Source of the DNA: Amoebophrya sp. A120
Taxonomy: Eukaryota > Sar > Dinophyceae > Syndiniales > Amoebophryaceae
Length of the DNA stretch: 64,000 bases
Assembly: GCA_905178155.1 (NCBI GenBank)
Contig: CAJINV010000001.1
Coordinates: forward strand, 11,887,832 to 11,951,831
Direction of reading: 5' to 3'
Positions 36,667 through 48,704 of this stretch are shown here, one piece after another. The translations under genes and the position numbers were made by a program. The notes under the pieces are model-generated. The model was not told where the DNA came from, searched no databases, and saw nothing but the letters and a program-made list of their open reading frames with translations. Within the stretch, counting starts at the first letter, position 1. Each line of letters opens with the position of its first letter.

Positions 36667-39600
36667 ATGTCATCTTCAGAGGAGGACCTCGAGGACGATA
36701 TTCCGGAGGAGGGTGGCCATAAGATCTCCCGCGCTACTAGCGGTAGCGCCCAAGAGCGGGACAGCATAGGCCTTACGGTCGTACCAACTTCGAAGAAGGC
36801 GAACGATTTGACTGCCAGCGGTGGCTCATCGCGGAAAAAGCCGGTACCCGTGCGAACTGGAACCGAGGATCTCAATGCCGACGTGCCGGTGGGTAAAACC
36901 ACCGCCGCTGCGGCTCCAAAGCGGCTCAGCATCCCGGAGGCCGAGACCGTGAAGCCAGCAAGGCCTATGCCGAAGGGTAGCAGTAGTCCCGCTACGACCG
37001 CGAAGAGTGAAACACCAAAACCAGCGGCAGCGGAGGAGAAAAAGACCGAGGAGAAAAAGATCACACCAACGGCAGCAGTGGCAGTTTTGCCTGCAGCTAC
37101 CGTAACGTCAGAAGCTTCCGACACCGGAAAAAAGCTACCGACCCCGAGCGATGCCACCAGCACCAAGCCCGCACGGCCGCCGCCAAAGAGGAAGTCTGAA
37201 TCGGACGAGAAATCGAAACGAAAATCCAAAAAAGAGGACGATAAGGAGAAATCCAAGCGGAAATCAAAGAAGGAGGACAACGATGCAGAGGGGACCGCTC
37301 CGGTGAAGAAAAAGTCCAAGGAGGCATCAACGTCGGAGAAGAAATCTGTCAGGGTCGACGACAGCAGTAAAAAAGAGGACGGCGAAAATAGTAGACCCGC
37401 GCGGCCCGGACGGCCGGGGGCGAAGCCAGCTTCAAGGCCCAGCGCGGGGATGCCGACGGTGCAGAAAACAAAGACCGAGGGGGTTTCAACCGCTGGTGGC
37501 GCCACTGCGGACAATGAGGAAAGCAACGAATCCGACGGACTGCAAAGCCACCCGCACAAGCAGTCGTCCGTGATGCATTTTGACGAGATTCTGAATGCTA
37601 GCGACGCGGAGGAACCGACGTCGTTCGCGACCGCGCGCGACGAGCAGGCGTGGCTCGAAGCTCAGAAGGCGAAAGAGGATTTTTTAGCCTCTATGGGTCG
37701 GTCGTTGAAGTCTCCGACCGGGCCCCGGGCCTCGGAGCAGCTGGAGGAGCGCAGCGCGGGGGTGGCGACGCTTGGTGGGGCCGTGGACGGGTTGGATGAC
37801 GAACCCGTCAAAATGCCAGTTCCCGAGCACGGCCCGGAAGCGGTCGGGAAGGACGGCGAAGAGGCGAACGGCGAGGACTCTGCGCCCTCGGTCAAGCAGG
37901 CCGCGGCGGCGGTGAAAGCGACCATCAGTTCTATGGCGGACGGCGACAGCGACGAAGCCAGCCACTTGCCAAAACAAGCGGCGGCAAAGCGGCCCGCGCG
38001 ACCCGTACCAAAGGCATCGACTAGTACAGCAGCAACCAGTACTAGCACAGAAACTACAACTGCAGAATCCAACGAGAGCCGTAGCGTCCCCCCTGCCGAT
38101 ACCAGTCAGGTAGCATCGATCGGGAAGAGACCGCCGTTCCGGCCGAAAACAAGAGCGTCGACCGTGCCAAACTTTGAGAAGGCCGGGACGATGACGACCG
38201 ACGGGGACGGAGCCGCAACCACCGACCCATCCAACCAGGCAGCGACATCCACACTGCTGGAAGAGGAGGACAATTCGGATTCGCAGTCCGAGGCGGAAGA
38301 CAGGAAGAAATTCGTGGAGAACCTCGACGGGGACCCGGACCGCACCAAGGCAGACCTGCAAATCTTCCAGAAGAAAGCACAACAGATGGCGCCAATGGAC
38401 GTGGACGCGCAGAACATTTTGTTCGGAGACAGCACGTACGAACGCGAGTTCAACGGCGTTTTCTCCACGGCGCAGGACCGACACAAGGAAAAGCTGCGGG
38501 AAAAGAAGGACCATTTGAAGCAGTGGGAGGAGCTACTGATGGAGAAGCCTCTGCTGGACTTGCTAGAAATGGAGTCTATGTTTGAACCGAAAAACTCCGA
38601 CTTCCCGAACGAGGACGCCATCGTGCGGACGCCGATCAATCACAGCAAGTTGACGTACACAAAGAAGAAGTGGTTCGGACTGGTGCAGAAGGAGAAGGAA
38701 GACACCAACGAACACTACGGACTTGCGGCCATAGGAACGCCAATTTTGCAGAAGAACGGGGGCATTAGAGTATTAAATGAAGTTTATTTCTTTTTGCAGC
38801 GATCTTCATCTTTTGTTCGTTTTTCGTTTTGTTCAAGAAGGAACTCATCACGTAGTAGCTCTTGTCATGCAAAGACGCATATGTGTTTTTCCAAAATTCA
38901 AAATCAGGGTGACTTGAGCGGTTATTTCGAGTTCGACCTGGACGACGCTTTTGTTCCCCGTATAGACGACTTGAAGGGCACCGGTCCCGACCGGAACGCC
39001 ACCAGAAGGTATGCCTTGGAGGTGATGGGCAAGTGCTTCAAGGTCGTGAAAGTGCAGCAGCGCGGGAAAACGGGCAAGCGGTATTTGCAGTTTCGAGAGG
39101 ACGGGATCGTCTTCTTGAAGCCGAAATCTTCCGAAGAGGACGACCTGGAGCACCACCGCATCCCCTACGGAAACATCAAGGAGATATTCCTGAAGCCGCA
39201 GGTATGAATTGCAAAAATGTCTGGGTCTGGAAGATTGCGAGGTTTGTCATGCTGATCTGGCATGGCCCTTAAATCTGTATTGCGTGGCCACAAACAGCCT
39301 CTCTCGCCTGTCATGCAAAAACGCAGTTTCTCATGCGGAATACGCAGCACAGAAGCACGAAGCAACTTGTCGTGCTTGGCGGCGCATTACAGTGCATTTG
39401 TTATTGACTGACTTGCATCACAAGGTTCCAGACCCAGACGTTTTTGCATTTCATAGCAGGGCAAGAAGAACGAAATGAAGGAAGCGAGAAGTACCGCCAT
39501 GCGGTGTGTGTATATGGAAATCGAAACTCCGGGGGCGGAGAAGGTGAAAACCAGAACTGGGAGCAAGGAAGAGAATAACAAAAACCTCGCGGTACCACCA

Positions 39601-40542
39601 GCGTCGCCGGGCAACAATCCGTCCGGCGCCAGTGCGGTGACGGCTCTCTCGGTGGTAGCGAATGTGACCAATTTGGCGACCCCCAGTTCTAAAGCGGGGG
39701 GAACCCCATCTAGTTCCTCAACTTTTGGTGCTTCGGAGCCCGTGCCGGGGGTCTTCCTCTGTTTCCAGAACATGAAGGACGCGGAGATCGCCCTTTCCGC
39801 GCTGGTCTGGTTGATCAAAATTGGTCCGTTGCGCGGTATCAAAGTGGCGACGGATGACGACAAACCGAAGTTCGTTAAGGGCAACGAGGTGCGGAGAGAG
39901 AGGCCTCGGAAACTGATGGCGGCTGGCTTTTCGCGGAAGCTCTACGCCGACATGACGCACTACTGCGGCGAAGTTTCGCCGGAGGGCAAGCGCCACGGGC
40001 GGGGGGTCATGTACAGTGAGGGCTGCGTCACGACGGGGTACTGGAGGTACGATCTGCAAACCGGCCCGGGGACGGAGTTGCATTTAGACGGAACGTCATT
40101 CACGGGGATGTACAAGGAGGACAGAAGAAACGGCTACGGCATGATGCAGTGGGACGGCGGGGCGGAGTACCAGGGGGTGTTCGTCGCGGGCAAGGCCAGT
40201 GGCGCGGGGATTCTCATCCGCAGTGACAAGAGTTACTACGTCGGGCAGTTCGACAATGATGCCATGCACGGCCAGGGCGAAATGATCTGGGCGGATGGAA
40301 CGAAGTACATCGGCCAGTTTCAGCAGAACAAGCGGCACGGCGTCGGGATCATGGCGTGGGCCATGGACAGAAACGAGCAACAGGTCGACGCGGAAGATGA
40401 GGAGCAGCCCAAGTGGAGTCGGTACTACGGCGAGTGGGTGCGCGGGAAGCAGGAGGGAATTGGAGTTCTGTTGCTGAAAGACGGAACGAAGTGCCCCGGC
40501 GTGTTTCATGCAGGGCAGTTGACAGACTGGCTCGATACGTAG
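36667..40542 (+). CDS. MORN-repeat protein with PH-like segment, 3 exons
   Basis: Exons 36667-38769, 38908-39202 and 39461-40542 give 1159 residues. The first 560 residues are disordered, rich in Ala/Pro/Lys/Glu. The middle, HYGLAAIGTPILQKNGGIR then GYFEFDLDDAF, RRYALEVMGKCFKVVKV, RYLQFREDGIVFLK and RIPYGNIKEIFLKP, followed after a loop by RCVYMEIETP and VFLCFQNMKDAEIALSALVW, has the strand-and-final-helix pattern of a PH domain split by an insertion (inference). Seven MORN repeats run from about residue 967 to the end (for example YVGQFDNDAMHGQGEMIWAD; YYGEWVRGKQEGIGVLLLKD). MORN proteins in alveolates organise membranes, cytoskeleton or cell-division scaffolds. Intron 1 is canonical GT...AG; intron 2 is introner E13. 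Confidence 0.88.
39203..39455. mobile_element. introner E13 (subfamily A), 253 bp
   Basis: Starts TATGAATTGCAAAAATGTCT and ends TTTTTGCATTTCATA; direct repeats GCAGG lie at 39198-39202 and 39456-39460. This is the only element where exact removal also yields GT...AG (intron 39202-39459), because of its particular target repeat. Confidence 0.88.
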
Positions 40543-41165
40543 GGAAATTGTGCGTTTCTTTGGATTGTTTTTCGATTTTGTAAAACTCGTCTTGCAAAGC
40601 AAGAGCATATTCACACATAGCGATCAACTGTGTACTTTTCACAAATCGAAACATGATGTCGTGATATTTTTTTTCCTGTATTCGAAAGTGTGTTGAAAAG
40701 AACATTTGACAAGGAAAACGAAATCAATGTGTACTCTCATCCATCTCTCGAGCGTGTTCCACGGAATGGATTTTCGTTCTATCTTTGCCTGGTAAGAAGT
40801 TCGGCGCAATCGTTTGCCGTCGCTTGTTTATCGTATTGGGAAATCCTTTCTTTTAATCGTGTGTGTCGTTATTAATTTCCAAGGTCGCGCTCACCTTTGT
40901 CGTGTCTCGTCTGGTCTGCCTTGGTTTAGCTGAGAGCAGAGCGATGTCGACTACTTGGCTGATTTTGGTTTGATGTCGTGGACGAAATCGTCGTCCCGAG
41001 AGAGAACAAAAGTGATGAGAACCGGCTTGATGAAGAAAGGTCTCTGGCACGTACTCCCGTAGCATTTTCACTGCGTCGTTTCTGTATGTCCTAGAAGGGA
41101 GCAGAGTTCTTGGTAGCTGCGGCTGCAGTCCAGGCGTATTCGTGCTTTACCAGGCGAACCAAATT
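40543..41165. other. intergenic
   Basis: Spacer, T-rich around 40665-40680; no RNA gene or ORF of note. Confidence 0.5.
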
Positions 41166-44100
41166 ATGGTGCAACTGAAAGTGGGTACGCGGCCCTCCAG
41201 CGGGTCGACGGCGAAACTGCGGACCGTCCATGCAGCCCCTATGCCCGGCTCCGCGGTCCGGGCGCGGCAGCTCAGTCGACCCGGAACGGCGAATCGTGCG
41301 GTGGTGTCAAGTACGATGTTGCCACCGATCGACATCCAGCCGGGACAGGAGGACGTTAACTTCGCTGTTGGAACTACGGTTGAACATCACCAGGAGCCGC
41401 TCCACTCTGGTGAGGAAAACGCGTCTCGAGAGCTGGAAGATTCTTCCGCAGGCAGAACCAACCACGACAGGTTTTTCCTGGCGGAGGACAGCCAAGACCT
41501 CGATCAGAGCGCCTCCTCCGCGAGCCGACACCACAGCTCGACGCAGGAGAGCCGGCCTGGGACGCACAGAAAGAAGAAAAAGTACATTATCGAGAAACAA
41601 ACATCTCTACGCGAGCTCATCGGGGACCAGGCGGTGGTCCGCCCGGATTCCCGCGCATCAGAGACCTTCGAGCAGCTGTTCTCACCGGAAATCGCAAAAG
41701 AGTTGTACGACGCGCTGGAATCGGTGCAAAGGTTGACTCACGACAGGGTAGCGGATAGCGAGTACCGGATTTCCAAATTGCTGCACCAGAGCCCGGCACT
41801 GCGGCAGCAGCTAGAAGATACGGTGGTGAATCAGCGCGCGGTCGGACACCAAGCGGGCCAGCAGCGAAACCAGCAGGACATGTTGAACAAAAATGCGTAC
41901 AATACCCCACCGGACTTGTCACGGCCAGGCACTGCTGCGTTTGTCACTTCCAGTGCAGACGAGGGGGTAGAGATTTTCGAAAATCACAATTATGACCAAC
42001 AGATTCCTCACGACGGTCGCGGACCGCTAGATGCCGAGCGGTCTTTCCAGGAGCACTTGTCGCTGATGGAGTACGACAAAGATCCCGCACAGAGCCAGAT
42101 CGTACCGGTCACACCAATGTACGACCCTGCAGCACACCAGCAAAGTTTCCACACCGCCTCCATCATTGCGACGCACGCTGCGTTGCGCGAGCATTTGACT
42201 TCACGTGGCGGGAAGAGCAAAATCCAAGCGGGTGAGACCACGGAGCTAAACTTGGACCCAGTCGCGCTGCAAAAGTACAGCATCCCGGGTGGTGGCATCG
42301 AGTGGGACAAGGTTGAGAAATTGATGGGCACGGAAGCGAGGCTGCGGCAGAAGCGGCAGCAGGAGTTTCGGGTGAAAAAAACAACCGAGCGGAACCGAGC
42401 GCTGAAGATCCGCATGAAAGCAGACTTGGAACTTGCTGCCAGCAATGCGGAAAAGCTCGGAGCGACCGACGGCGCCGACATCCTCCCGAACGTCGTGCAA
42501 GATGAGCGGGTGAAGCGTATTGAGAGGCCAGCGAGTCGGAATCGTACCTTCACCACGGAGCGCCGCGAGGTGCCACGGTTAAACAAAGTCCCACTTGCAG
42601 AGGAATTCCGACGGAGCGATTTAGGTATGAATATGGTTGCGATGGTTGTATTTGATATCGCCTCTATTTGGAATCGGCGATCTTCTTTCGCACTTGTGAA
42701 TGAGAATGACGTTAGCAATGAGATCGAAACACACACCTTGCAGGCTTCGCGGAACCGCGCCTCGTCCGGCAAATGCACGGCGTGTTTTCGCCGAAGAGCG
42801 CGCCGTACTACCTGCGCAAGAGCACGGCGGAGGGGGAAACGACTGACGAAGAGTGGCAAGAGTTCGCGCCGCGGACGGCTGCTAGCGAGCTTGCGCCGCC
42901 GAGGTTGGTGCGTGCCGGGCGTTTTGTGGACCATTTCCCGCAAGGGCCGCAAGATTTAGTCTTGCAAGGCTCCGGGTGGAAGCCGCTAGTACAACAGCAG
43001 CCACTCGCGATACCACAGATAGCAAACAACCGGGCCGCTGGAGCTGGAGGGCCGAGTACTCGAACAATGACCGCCCCGGCGCGGCAACTGAACACGACGA
43101 AAACGGAGATGATTCAAATCGCCCTACCGCCCGAACCGAGGGCCGTGCACTTCCGCGAAGAGGTGTCGCAGGAATTTCCGTCGATTTCCTCCGCGGCTCC
43201 GTCGCCCGCGTCCCCGGAGCTGCCCTTCAGCCCGTCGCCGCAGAAGCCCTTAGGTGCGCTGAATGCAGGGACGTCGCCGAGCACCCTGGTTGCGAATGCC
43301 ACGCCGCTTGGCGCCGTGCGGAGTCCGTCGAATTCGCCTGTGAAAAAGCCCCGCGCACGGCCGGCTTCCAGTCCGGCGGAAGGAATGAGTCAGCAGTTGC
43401 CGCCGATGCCGATGTATCCGCAGGAGCCTGAGGGAGTGGGTGTGGAGCTGGAGATCGTTCCCATGCAGAGGCCGAGGAGTAGCGAGACGCCGCCGCCGCG
43501 ACGTCCGAGCACCTCCCCCGAGCGCCCGCGTTCTGTAGACGAGCTGGCACAACCAAAAAAGCGGCCGAGCACCGCTTTTTCGGAAAGTCTGTTGTCCGCA
43601 CGGGGAGAGACGAACCGGCTGCACTCAGCTCGGGGACACTACGAAGAAGCGCTCGTGCAATCGGTATGCCATGTGGACTACGTTGCATAGGTCGATGAGT
43701 GTGATGAATGTTTTTCTGTTGGCAGAAATTGTGTTTTTTGCGCAGCAAGATGGGCTTTTCAAAATAAAAACAGATGACGCCTCAGCGGAGGGAAATGCTA
43801 ACGCCCGGGAGTAGGCTAGATCGCGGCGGCTACAGGCCTGATATTCCAGCATTGAAGCCAAAGGAAGCACAACTGCAATGGACCAAAGAGTTCTTGGAGG
43901 ATCGCGGCGAGTACGAACTTATGTTTGTCGTAGTTGTGCTTACAGAGACTGAAGTAGTTGTGAATCGGAGTCAGATGCTAGCTTTTGTGCTCAGCTTGAT
44001 ATAGAATTTCCGTTGCTCCCTCCTGCAAGTGTGAGTTTTTCCAAATCGAATCACCCACTAGGCCCGTGGTAGCCGAAGTAGACCCAGACCCAGGCTCAAG

Positions 44101-45352
44101 CGCCCCGATGTCTCCGACCACCTCTGCCATCGATCGCAGCGTGGAATTCGAAGCTCCGCCGCAAGCGTCGCTCTCCGACGTGGACAAAATGTCCGACCTG
44201 CCGGTACCTGCACAGGAAACCGGATCGGAGAAGACCAGTCCCCGGTCGCGGCACTCGTCTTCTAAAGAGGGGTCGAAGCAGGGCTCCCCCCGGCCGCCCC
44301 AAACGTGGATCGACGCGGTCAACTCGCGGGGACCCTCGCCGCAGGATATCGACGTGGCGAAAGAAATCATTTTGAAGCCGGTACTGGACCGCGCCGGCGT
44401 GACGGAGGACCCAGAAGTTGGGGATGAGGAAGCTGTTGCGGAAGTTGTAGAGCCACGGCCATCCACGCCCAGTAAGGCACTACAGTCAGCCGCTAGTTCC
44501 CGACCGGTGAGCCGCGGGACCAGCGGAACGCCCTCGCGCCCGGTCAGTCGTGCCGATTCCTCCCGTCCGATCAGCCGTGGCGAATCGCAGGGAAAGCTCG
44601 TCATGCACCCGCGACCGGGCGGCGGCTCGCAGCGGTCGACACCCGTGAATTCTCCCCGGCGGTTGTCCAAGGATCGAGCTAAGGCGTCCCGCACGGTGCA
44701 AGATTTGGAGGAACTGGAGCGATTGGAAAAATTGGCACAGGAACAAGACTACTCGATCGAGTTCCCGCACCCGGAGAAGATGGAAGTCTCCATAAGTACC
44801 GAAGAAGGGGCGACGTCCGTGCGTGTACAGAAGATCCGCTCCATGGTGCTCAAGGAAATTCAGGAGAAAACGAAGCCAACGAAGCTACTGGAAAACGTCA
44901 GCCGGGACAACAGTAAGAGTCTTGGGGCGTTTTTCGTTTTCAGTCCTGATTGTTTTTGCTACGCCATAGTCATGTGCACCTGTAATGCTAACGGACTTTT
45001 CTCAATAGTTTTGAACTCAAAACTCACAGTCGGCCTCCCGGACAAGATCCACGACTACCTCTCGTTTCCACTGTACAAGCGTCAGCCGAACCCGGTGGAT
45101 CTGGAGCATTCCGTGGAAATGGACATTTGGTACCTGCTTTTTGCAATGGCGATAATTTTTGTACCGTTGTGCTGCTTTCTCGGATATGAAGCATGCTGTT
45201 ATTTGAACAGACTGCTCAAGATGAATATCACAAACGCAAACACTAGGTTACGGAAGGGCTGGAACCGCAAGGAAAAGTGGGAGATCAAAACCGATCCTGT
45301 GGACAGGTTTCTGGCGGGCGCGGGGCAGGGAAAATTTCATCGGACCCGGTAG
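41166..45352 (+). CDS. large disordered protein with one C-terminal membrane segment, 5 exons
   Basis: Exons 41166-42624, 42744-43663, 43774-43910, 44062-44912 and 45030-45352 sum to 3690 nt (1229 residues), all with GT...AG introns and no introner. The sequence is mostly disordered, with repeated S-R-P-G/S-T/S-A words (SRPGTANR, SRPGTAAF, KRPSTAF, SRPVSRG). A helical, charged stretch lies near residues 400-440 (VEKLMGTEARLRQKRQQEFR). Near residues 1153-1180 there is one clear transmembrane helix (WYLLFAMAIIFVPLCCFLGY) followed by a basic tail (RLRKGWNRKEKW). This suggests a single-pass protein with a large cytoplasmic N-terminal part. I do not recognise the family. RPGTA-like words are common in microtubule-associated and ciliary proteins, but that is weak evidence. 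The first ATG in frame was chosen as start. Confidence 0.72.
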
Positions 45353-46125
45353 GGAAAAGCATACAGAGAATAAAGCACACAAGTTGTTCATTGCAGAGAA
45401 TACAGCCAATGTTCTTATTTTCATTGTCACGAAGCTCTCGGAAAAAACTAAGATTTGACGCGAGAAGCAACCTGCTGCGCGAAAAGACGGATCAAAAAGC
45501 GCACGGTCAACAGTTTCAAGATGATGTAGATGTTGCAGCAAAGAAAGACTACATTAAGTAAGTACTTTACTTGATACTTCACCTGGCAGAGTCGGGATCA
45601 CGGGGACACAAATTGAAGTAACTCCTCGTGAGTACAACTGGTATTTGTGTCCCAAAGTGCTGAGTTTTAGAAGGTTGCGCTAAGGATTTCGGTATTCATT
45701 GCAAATGGCCCTGCAGAGTTTGCGACAAATCGTGAAATGTTGAACTTCTCCAGAAATCGCTTGGCAGAAGTTTATCTTTGCAAAGACCCATTGCAACAAG
45801 GTTGCTGACAAATCGTGAACAAATCGCACAAAGTCGTCTGGGAAAAATCGGAAAGATGTCGGCATCTTTCAAATTGGACGCGGTTGATTAGTTTATCTTG
45901 TCGATCGCCGAGCATCTATCTTGACCGTGAGTCCTATTTCGGTGCGATGAACCAGGATCAATTCAAAGATCAACGTCAACTCAATAACGAAATCTAAAGC
46001 TTTTCGAAGCAATAATAAAAAACTTTTCGAACCAAGCCACAAGCAGTTCTGCCCTACTCCCAGTCGAAATTAAAACACGAAAACGCGCGTGGATGTGTCC
46101 GAGTTAAGTGCCGACCGACTACGAC
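45353..46125. other. intergenic
   Basis: About 770 bp with no recognised gene. A repeated phrase around 'tttatctttgcaaagaccc / tttatcttgtcgatcg' is too weak to call a repeat. Confidence 0.45.
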
Positions 46126-47481
46126 ATGCCTTCGCCCGTGCATCCGTCCATTGGACTTCCGGGTGTCTCTAAGGGGTATGAGTTGCCGACGTTATTGCAA
46201 TGCCCCGCTGGGACGTTATCTCCTGCTCCAGAAAAGCAGGCCGAGGCGCCAGGTCAACCTGAGAAGATCTCACACCCTCCGCCGGCAGGACAACACCCCG
46301 CTTCTCCGTCGCGATGTGGACCGGAGTCCCGCCTCGCCCACCTCCTGCGGAAGCACTTCGCGGAGCCTCCCAGCGCCCAGTCCTTCGCCTTCAACGTTTT
46401 CGAGCACTATGTTGAGATGTCGGCCGCCATTGCCGTGGCCATCGACGCCTACCTGAGCGACATGCACTCGCTGCTGTTCGTGACGCTCTTCGGGCTCATC
46501 CTTCCGCCGCTCTGCCACGCGATAAACACGTACTTCGTGCTCTCTATCGTGAAAAACGAGATGCCCGAACGCGAAAAGCTCTACGAGTCCTTCTTCGCAG
46601 CCCTGAATCTGAACCGCTTGCGGGAGGCGCGCAGGTTTCTGAAGGGTCAAGCGCCTATCTGGAGTCTCCACTTCAAAGACCGCCTTGGCAACCTCACGCT
46701 GTGCGCCATTCCGTCGTGCATCATCAGTCTCTCTACCCTCATGCGCAACGTAGGTGACTTCAACCGCGGGCTGGTCGTTTTCGAGCTGATATTCGTTTTC
46801 GTGATGTCGGCGACACAGGTGCAGGTAGTGCACACGTGCCACGGACCACCGGGCAACATGCAGAAGTACCGTGTGTGGGGAATAAAAACTGGAGAAGATT
46901 CTCTTCCGTCTGACGGCGCGGGCAAGCTGCTCTGCCACGCCCTCTCGGCTTTCCTTATCGACGTTTCTCAGGTGGCCTATCGGCTCCTTCTGCTCACCCT
47001 CCTGACGGTGTTCTGCGGCTGGTCCGCCACGGTCGCGGTCCTCGGCGTGTACGCGATCGTCACGACCTTGTTGGTACGGATCGGGCTGTCGCTGGTGCCG
47101 GCTTATCTCGGCTACGTGGACATCATGAGCTGCATTACAGGGCTCGAGACGGCGCTCTACGACTACTGCTGGCTGGAGCCGGTCCCCGTGTACTCGTTCT
47201 ACAGCGAGGCACACTTTCCGCTTCGCGCACTACAGGCAATGGTGATGGTGTGGCTCATCCATCTGAACTGGACAGATGCGGCCGTCGCCGATTTGGACGA
47301 AGATGTCCTCGGTCTGACTGTCGGCCTGGCTGCCGTTTTCTCTGCTTTATATTTTGCGTTGTACCCGGTCTACATGTACGGCGTCAACAGGCATCGTTGG
47401 CGCGAGTCGAAAACTCGAAGAGACGAATTCTTAGCTACCATGTACAAAAAGCGGGTCGAAAGACTACAGTCGAAGATTTAG
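46126..47481 (+). CDS. multipass membrane protein, 451 aa, single exon
   Basis: ATG at 46126; an in-frame GTG lies 18 nt upstream. After about 85 Pro-rich residues come several hydrophobic helices, for example LLFVTLFGLILPPLCHAINT, LVVFELIFVFVMSATQVQVV, LLLLTLLTVFCGWSATVAVL, AIVTTLLVRIGLSLVPAYLG, and a final pair around GLTVGLAAVFSALYFALYPV. I count about eight. Between helices 2 and 3 is a basic cytoplasmic loop (EMPEREKLYESFFAALNLNR). The overall pattern (early DAYLSDMHSLLF helix, long loop, paired helices) loosely resembles XK-related scramblase-type proteins of protists, but I would not assign that family without a search. Codon use is strongly GC-ending, unlike the spacers. Confidence 0.72.
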   Translation: MPSPVHPSIGLPGVSKGYELPTLLQCPAGTLSPAPEKQAEAPGQPEKISHPPPAGQHPASPSRCGPESRLAHLLRKHFAEPPSAQSFAFNVFEHYVEMSAAIAVAIDAYLSDMHSLLFVTLFGLILPPLCHAINTYFVLSIVKNEMPEREKLYESFFAALNLNRLREARRFLKGQAPIWSLHFKDRLGNLTLCAIPSCIISLSTLMRNVGDFNRGLVVFELIFVFVMSATQVQVVHTCHGPPGNMQKYRVWGIKTGEDSLPSDGAGKLLCHALSAFLIDVSQVAYRLLLLTLLTVFCGWSATVAVLGVYAIVTTLLVRIGLSLVPAYLGYVDIMSCITGLETALYDYCWLEPVPVYSFYSEAHFPLRALQAMVMVWLIHLNWTDAAVADLDEDVLGLTVGLAAVFSALYFALYPVYMYGVNRHRWRESKTRRDEFLATMYKKRVERLQSKI

Positions 47482-48161
47482 GAGATGGATATTTATTTTT
47501 TACGATCACACTCACAGTCACAATGGAATGTGACACAGACATTCCACCTGCATATCAATAACGAGGACAAGTTATAACGTTCTGGCTTCTACAATCTACA
47601 TCTACTAAATTAATTGGCGGTTTTCGTTTTTTGGTTTGATTTTTTTGTGTAATGCTAGGCCTAGGCTTATCCTTATGTTTCAGAGGTCAGAGGAATTGTG
47701 ATCAGCTCGGATAAGAAGGTCAACAAGAAGTTTCAAAAGAACACCAAACAGCAGGAAGTAGAAGCAAATTTCGGTGTCGGTGTCGAGCGTGTAGGTCTCT
47801 GACAGTCGATTTGTCGTCCTTGTTCCTGTTGCCGTTCCCGGGAGTGAAAGATATCATCGGTTCCGCCACTGCATTGATTGATTTTCTTCCTTCGTGCCAT
47901 GCATGGCGTGTCGTTGCTCAAGTGAATTCGCCAAATTGTGTTGCAAAAACTCTTTGTCGTGAAAACCGGTTCGTTGCAAAACCGCCATAAAAATCGTGCA
48001 AATCCGCCAAATTCGCTTTCGTTACGCCAGTGAAGCAACATCATTCTGTCGTTCCGACGTCGACGTTTCCGAATTTTGGAATTGCAGAACGGGGACCTAA
48101 ATAGAGCACTGAAAAGCAATTGATAATTTGGAACAAAAGCTAAAAGTGAGACCGTGTGAAA
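47482..48161. other. intergenic
   Basis: Spacer before the ART-like cluster. A 253-codon minus-strand open frame (47733-48494) overlaps the next gene and has no family likeness; I treat it as a shadow. Confidence 0.45.
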
Positions 48162-48704
48162 ATGCCGGTGCGCAAAAACGATGCGAAGCGCGTTCACGCT
48201 CCGCGCCCGGTAAAATTGAAAAAGGGCTTGTCCAGTAAGCCCATTGCGACACTCGGTAACGGGGAAGCACAGCAACACGAGAAGCTCAGCCTGTTCGCTG
48301 TAGAACCTCTTCAACGAAGCGATCTTGTGAAGTGCACGGGATACAAAAAAGCCGTGACGACGCTCTACCATGCCACCAGTGAAAAAAGTGCAGCGAGCAT
48401 TGTTCAACAGCAACGGCTCTTCGGCGGAACGCAAGGCAGTCTCGGGGGCGGTATTTACCTTTGCAAATCGCCTGTCGAGGCGAGGATGCGACAACGCGCT
48501 GTCGGCCAGGCTAAAGATGCCGTGGTCTTGGAATGCACGGTGAAAACTGGCAATGTGGCGGTTGTGCGATCGGGCAAAAAGGTGGACGTGGCGAAGTTGA
48601 AAGCGTTCGGGTGCAGCACCGCTAAGGAGGAGGGAAAAGATGTGTGGATGGTGCCCAGTTCTAGTTGGAATAAGATAAACGCAAATCCACCGCTATCACG
48701 ATGA
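48162..48704 (+). CDS. small ADP-ribosyltransferase-like protein 1, 180 aa
   Basis: First of three tandem paralogues. A basic N-terminal 40 residues precede a compact domain: TTLYHATSEKSAASIVQQQR (His70), GSLGGGIYL (Tyr99), ARMRQRAVG, and GKDVWMVP (Asp160). The order H...Y...[acid]-V-W/Y/F resembles the H-Y-E catalytic triad of PARP-like ADP-ribosyltransferases, with Asp in the third position (inference from pattern). ART-fold enzymes transfer ADP-ribose from NAD to proteins or nucleic acids, or can be degenerate binders. No signal peptide or membrane segment is seen, so it is probably cytosolic or nuclear. Single exon; ATG chosen over an in-frame GTG 6 nt upstream. Confidence 0.7.
   Translation: MPVRKNDAKRVHAPRPVKLKKGLSSKPIATLGNGEAQQHEKLSLFAVEPLQRSDLVKCTGYKKAVTTLYHATSEKSAASIVQQQRLFGGTQGSLGGGIYLCKSPVEARMRQRAVGQAKDAVVLECTVKTGNVAVVRSGKKVDVAKLKAFGCSTAKEEGKDVWMVPSSSWNKINANPPLSR

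Noticed and set aside
42008-42952. 314-codon minus-strand open frame
   Set aside because: It lies antisense to exons 1 and 2 of the disordered membrane-anchored protein; long antisense frames are expected opposite GC-ending codons.
46270-47214. 314-codon minus-strand open frame
   Set aside because: Antisense to the multipass membrane gene; Arg/His/Glu-rich composition typical of a shadow.
47733-48494. 253-codon minus-strand open frame
   Set aside because: It overlaps the ART-like gene on the + strand, starts and ends without splice or family evidence, and its composition is that of a shadow frame.
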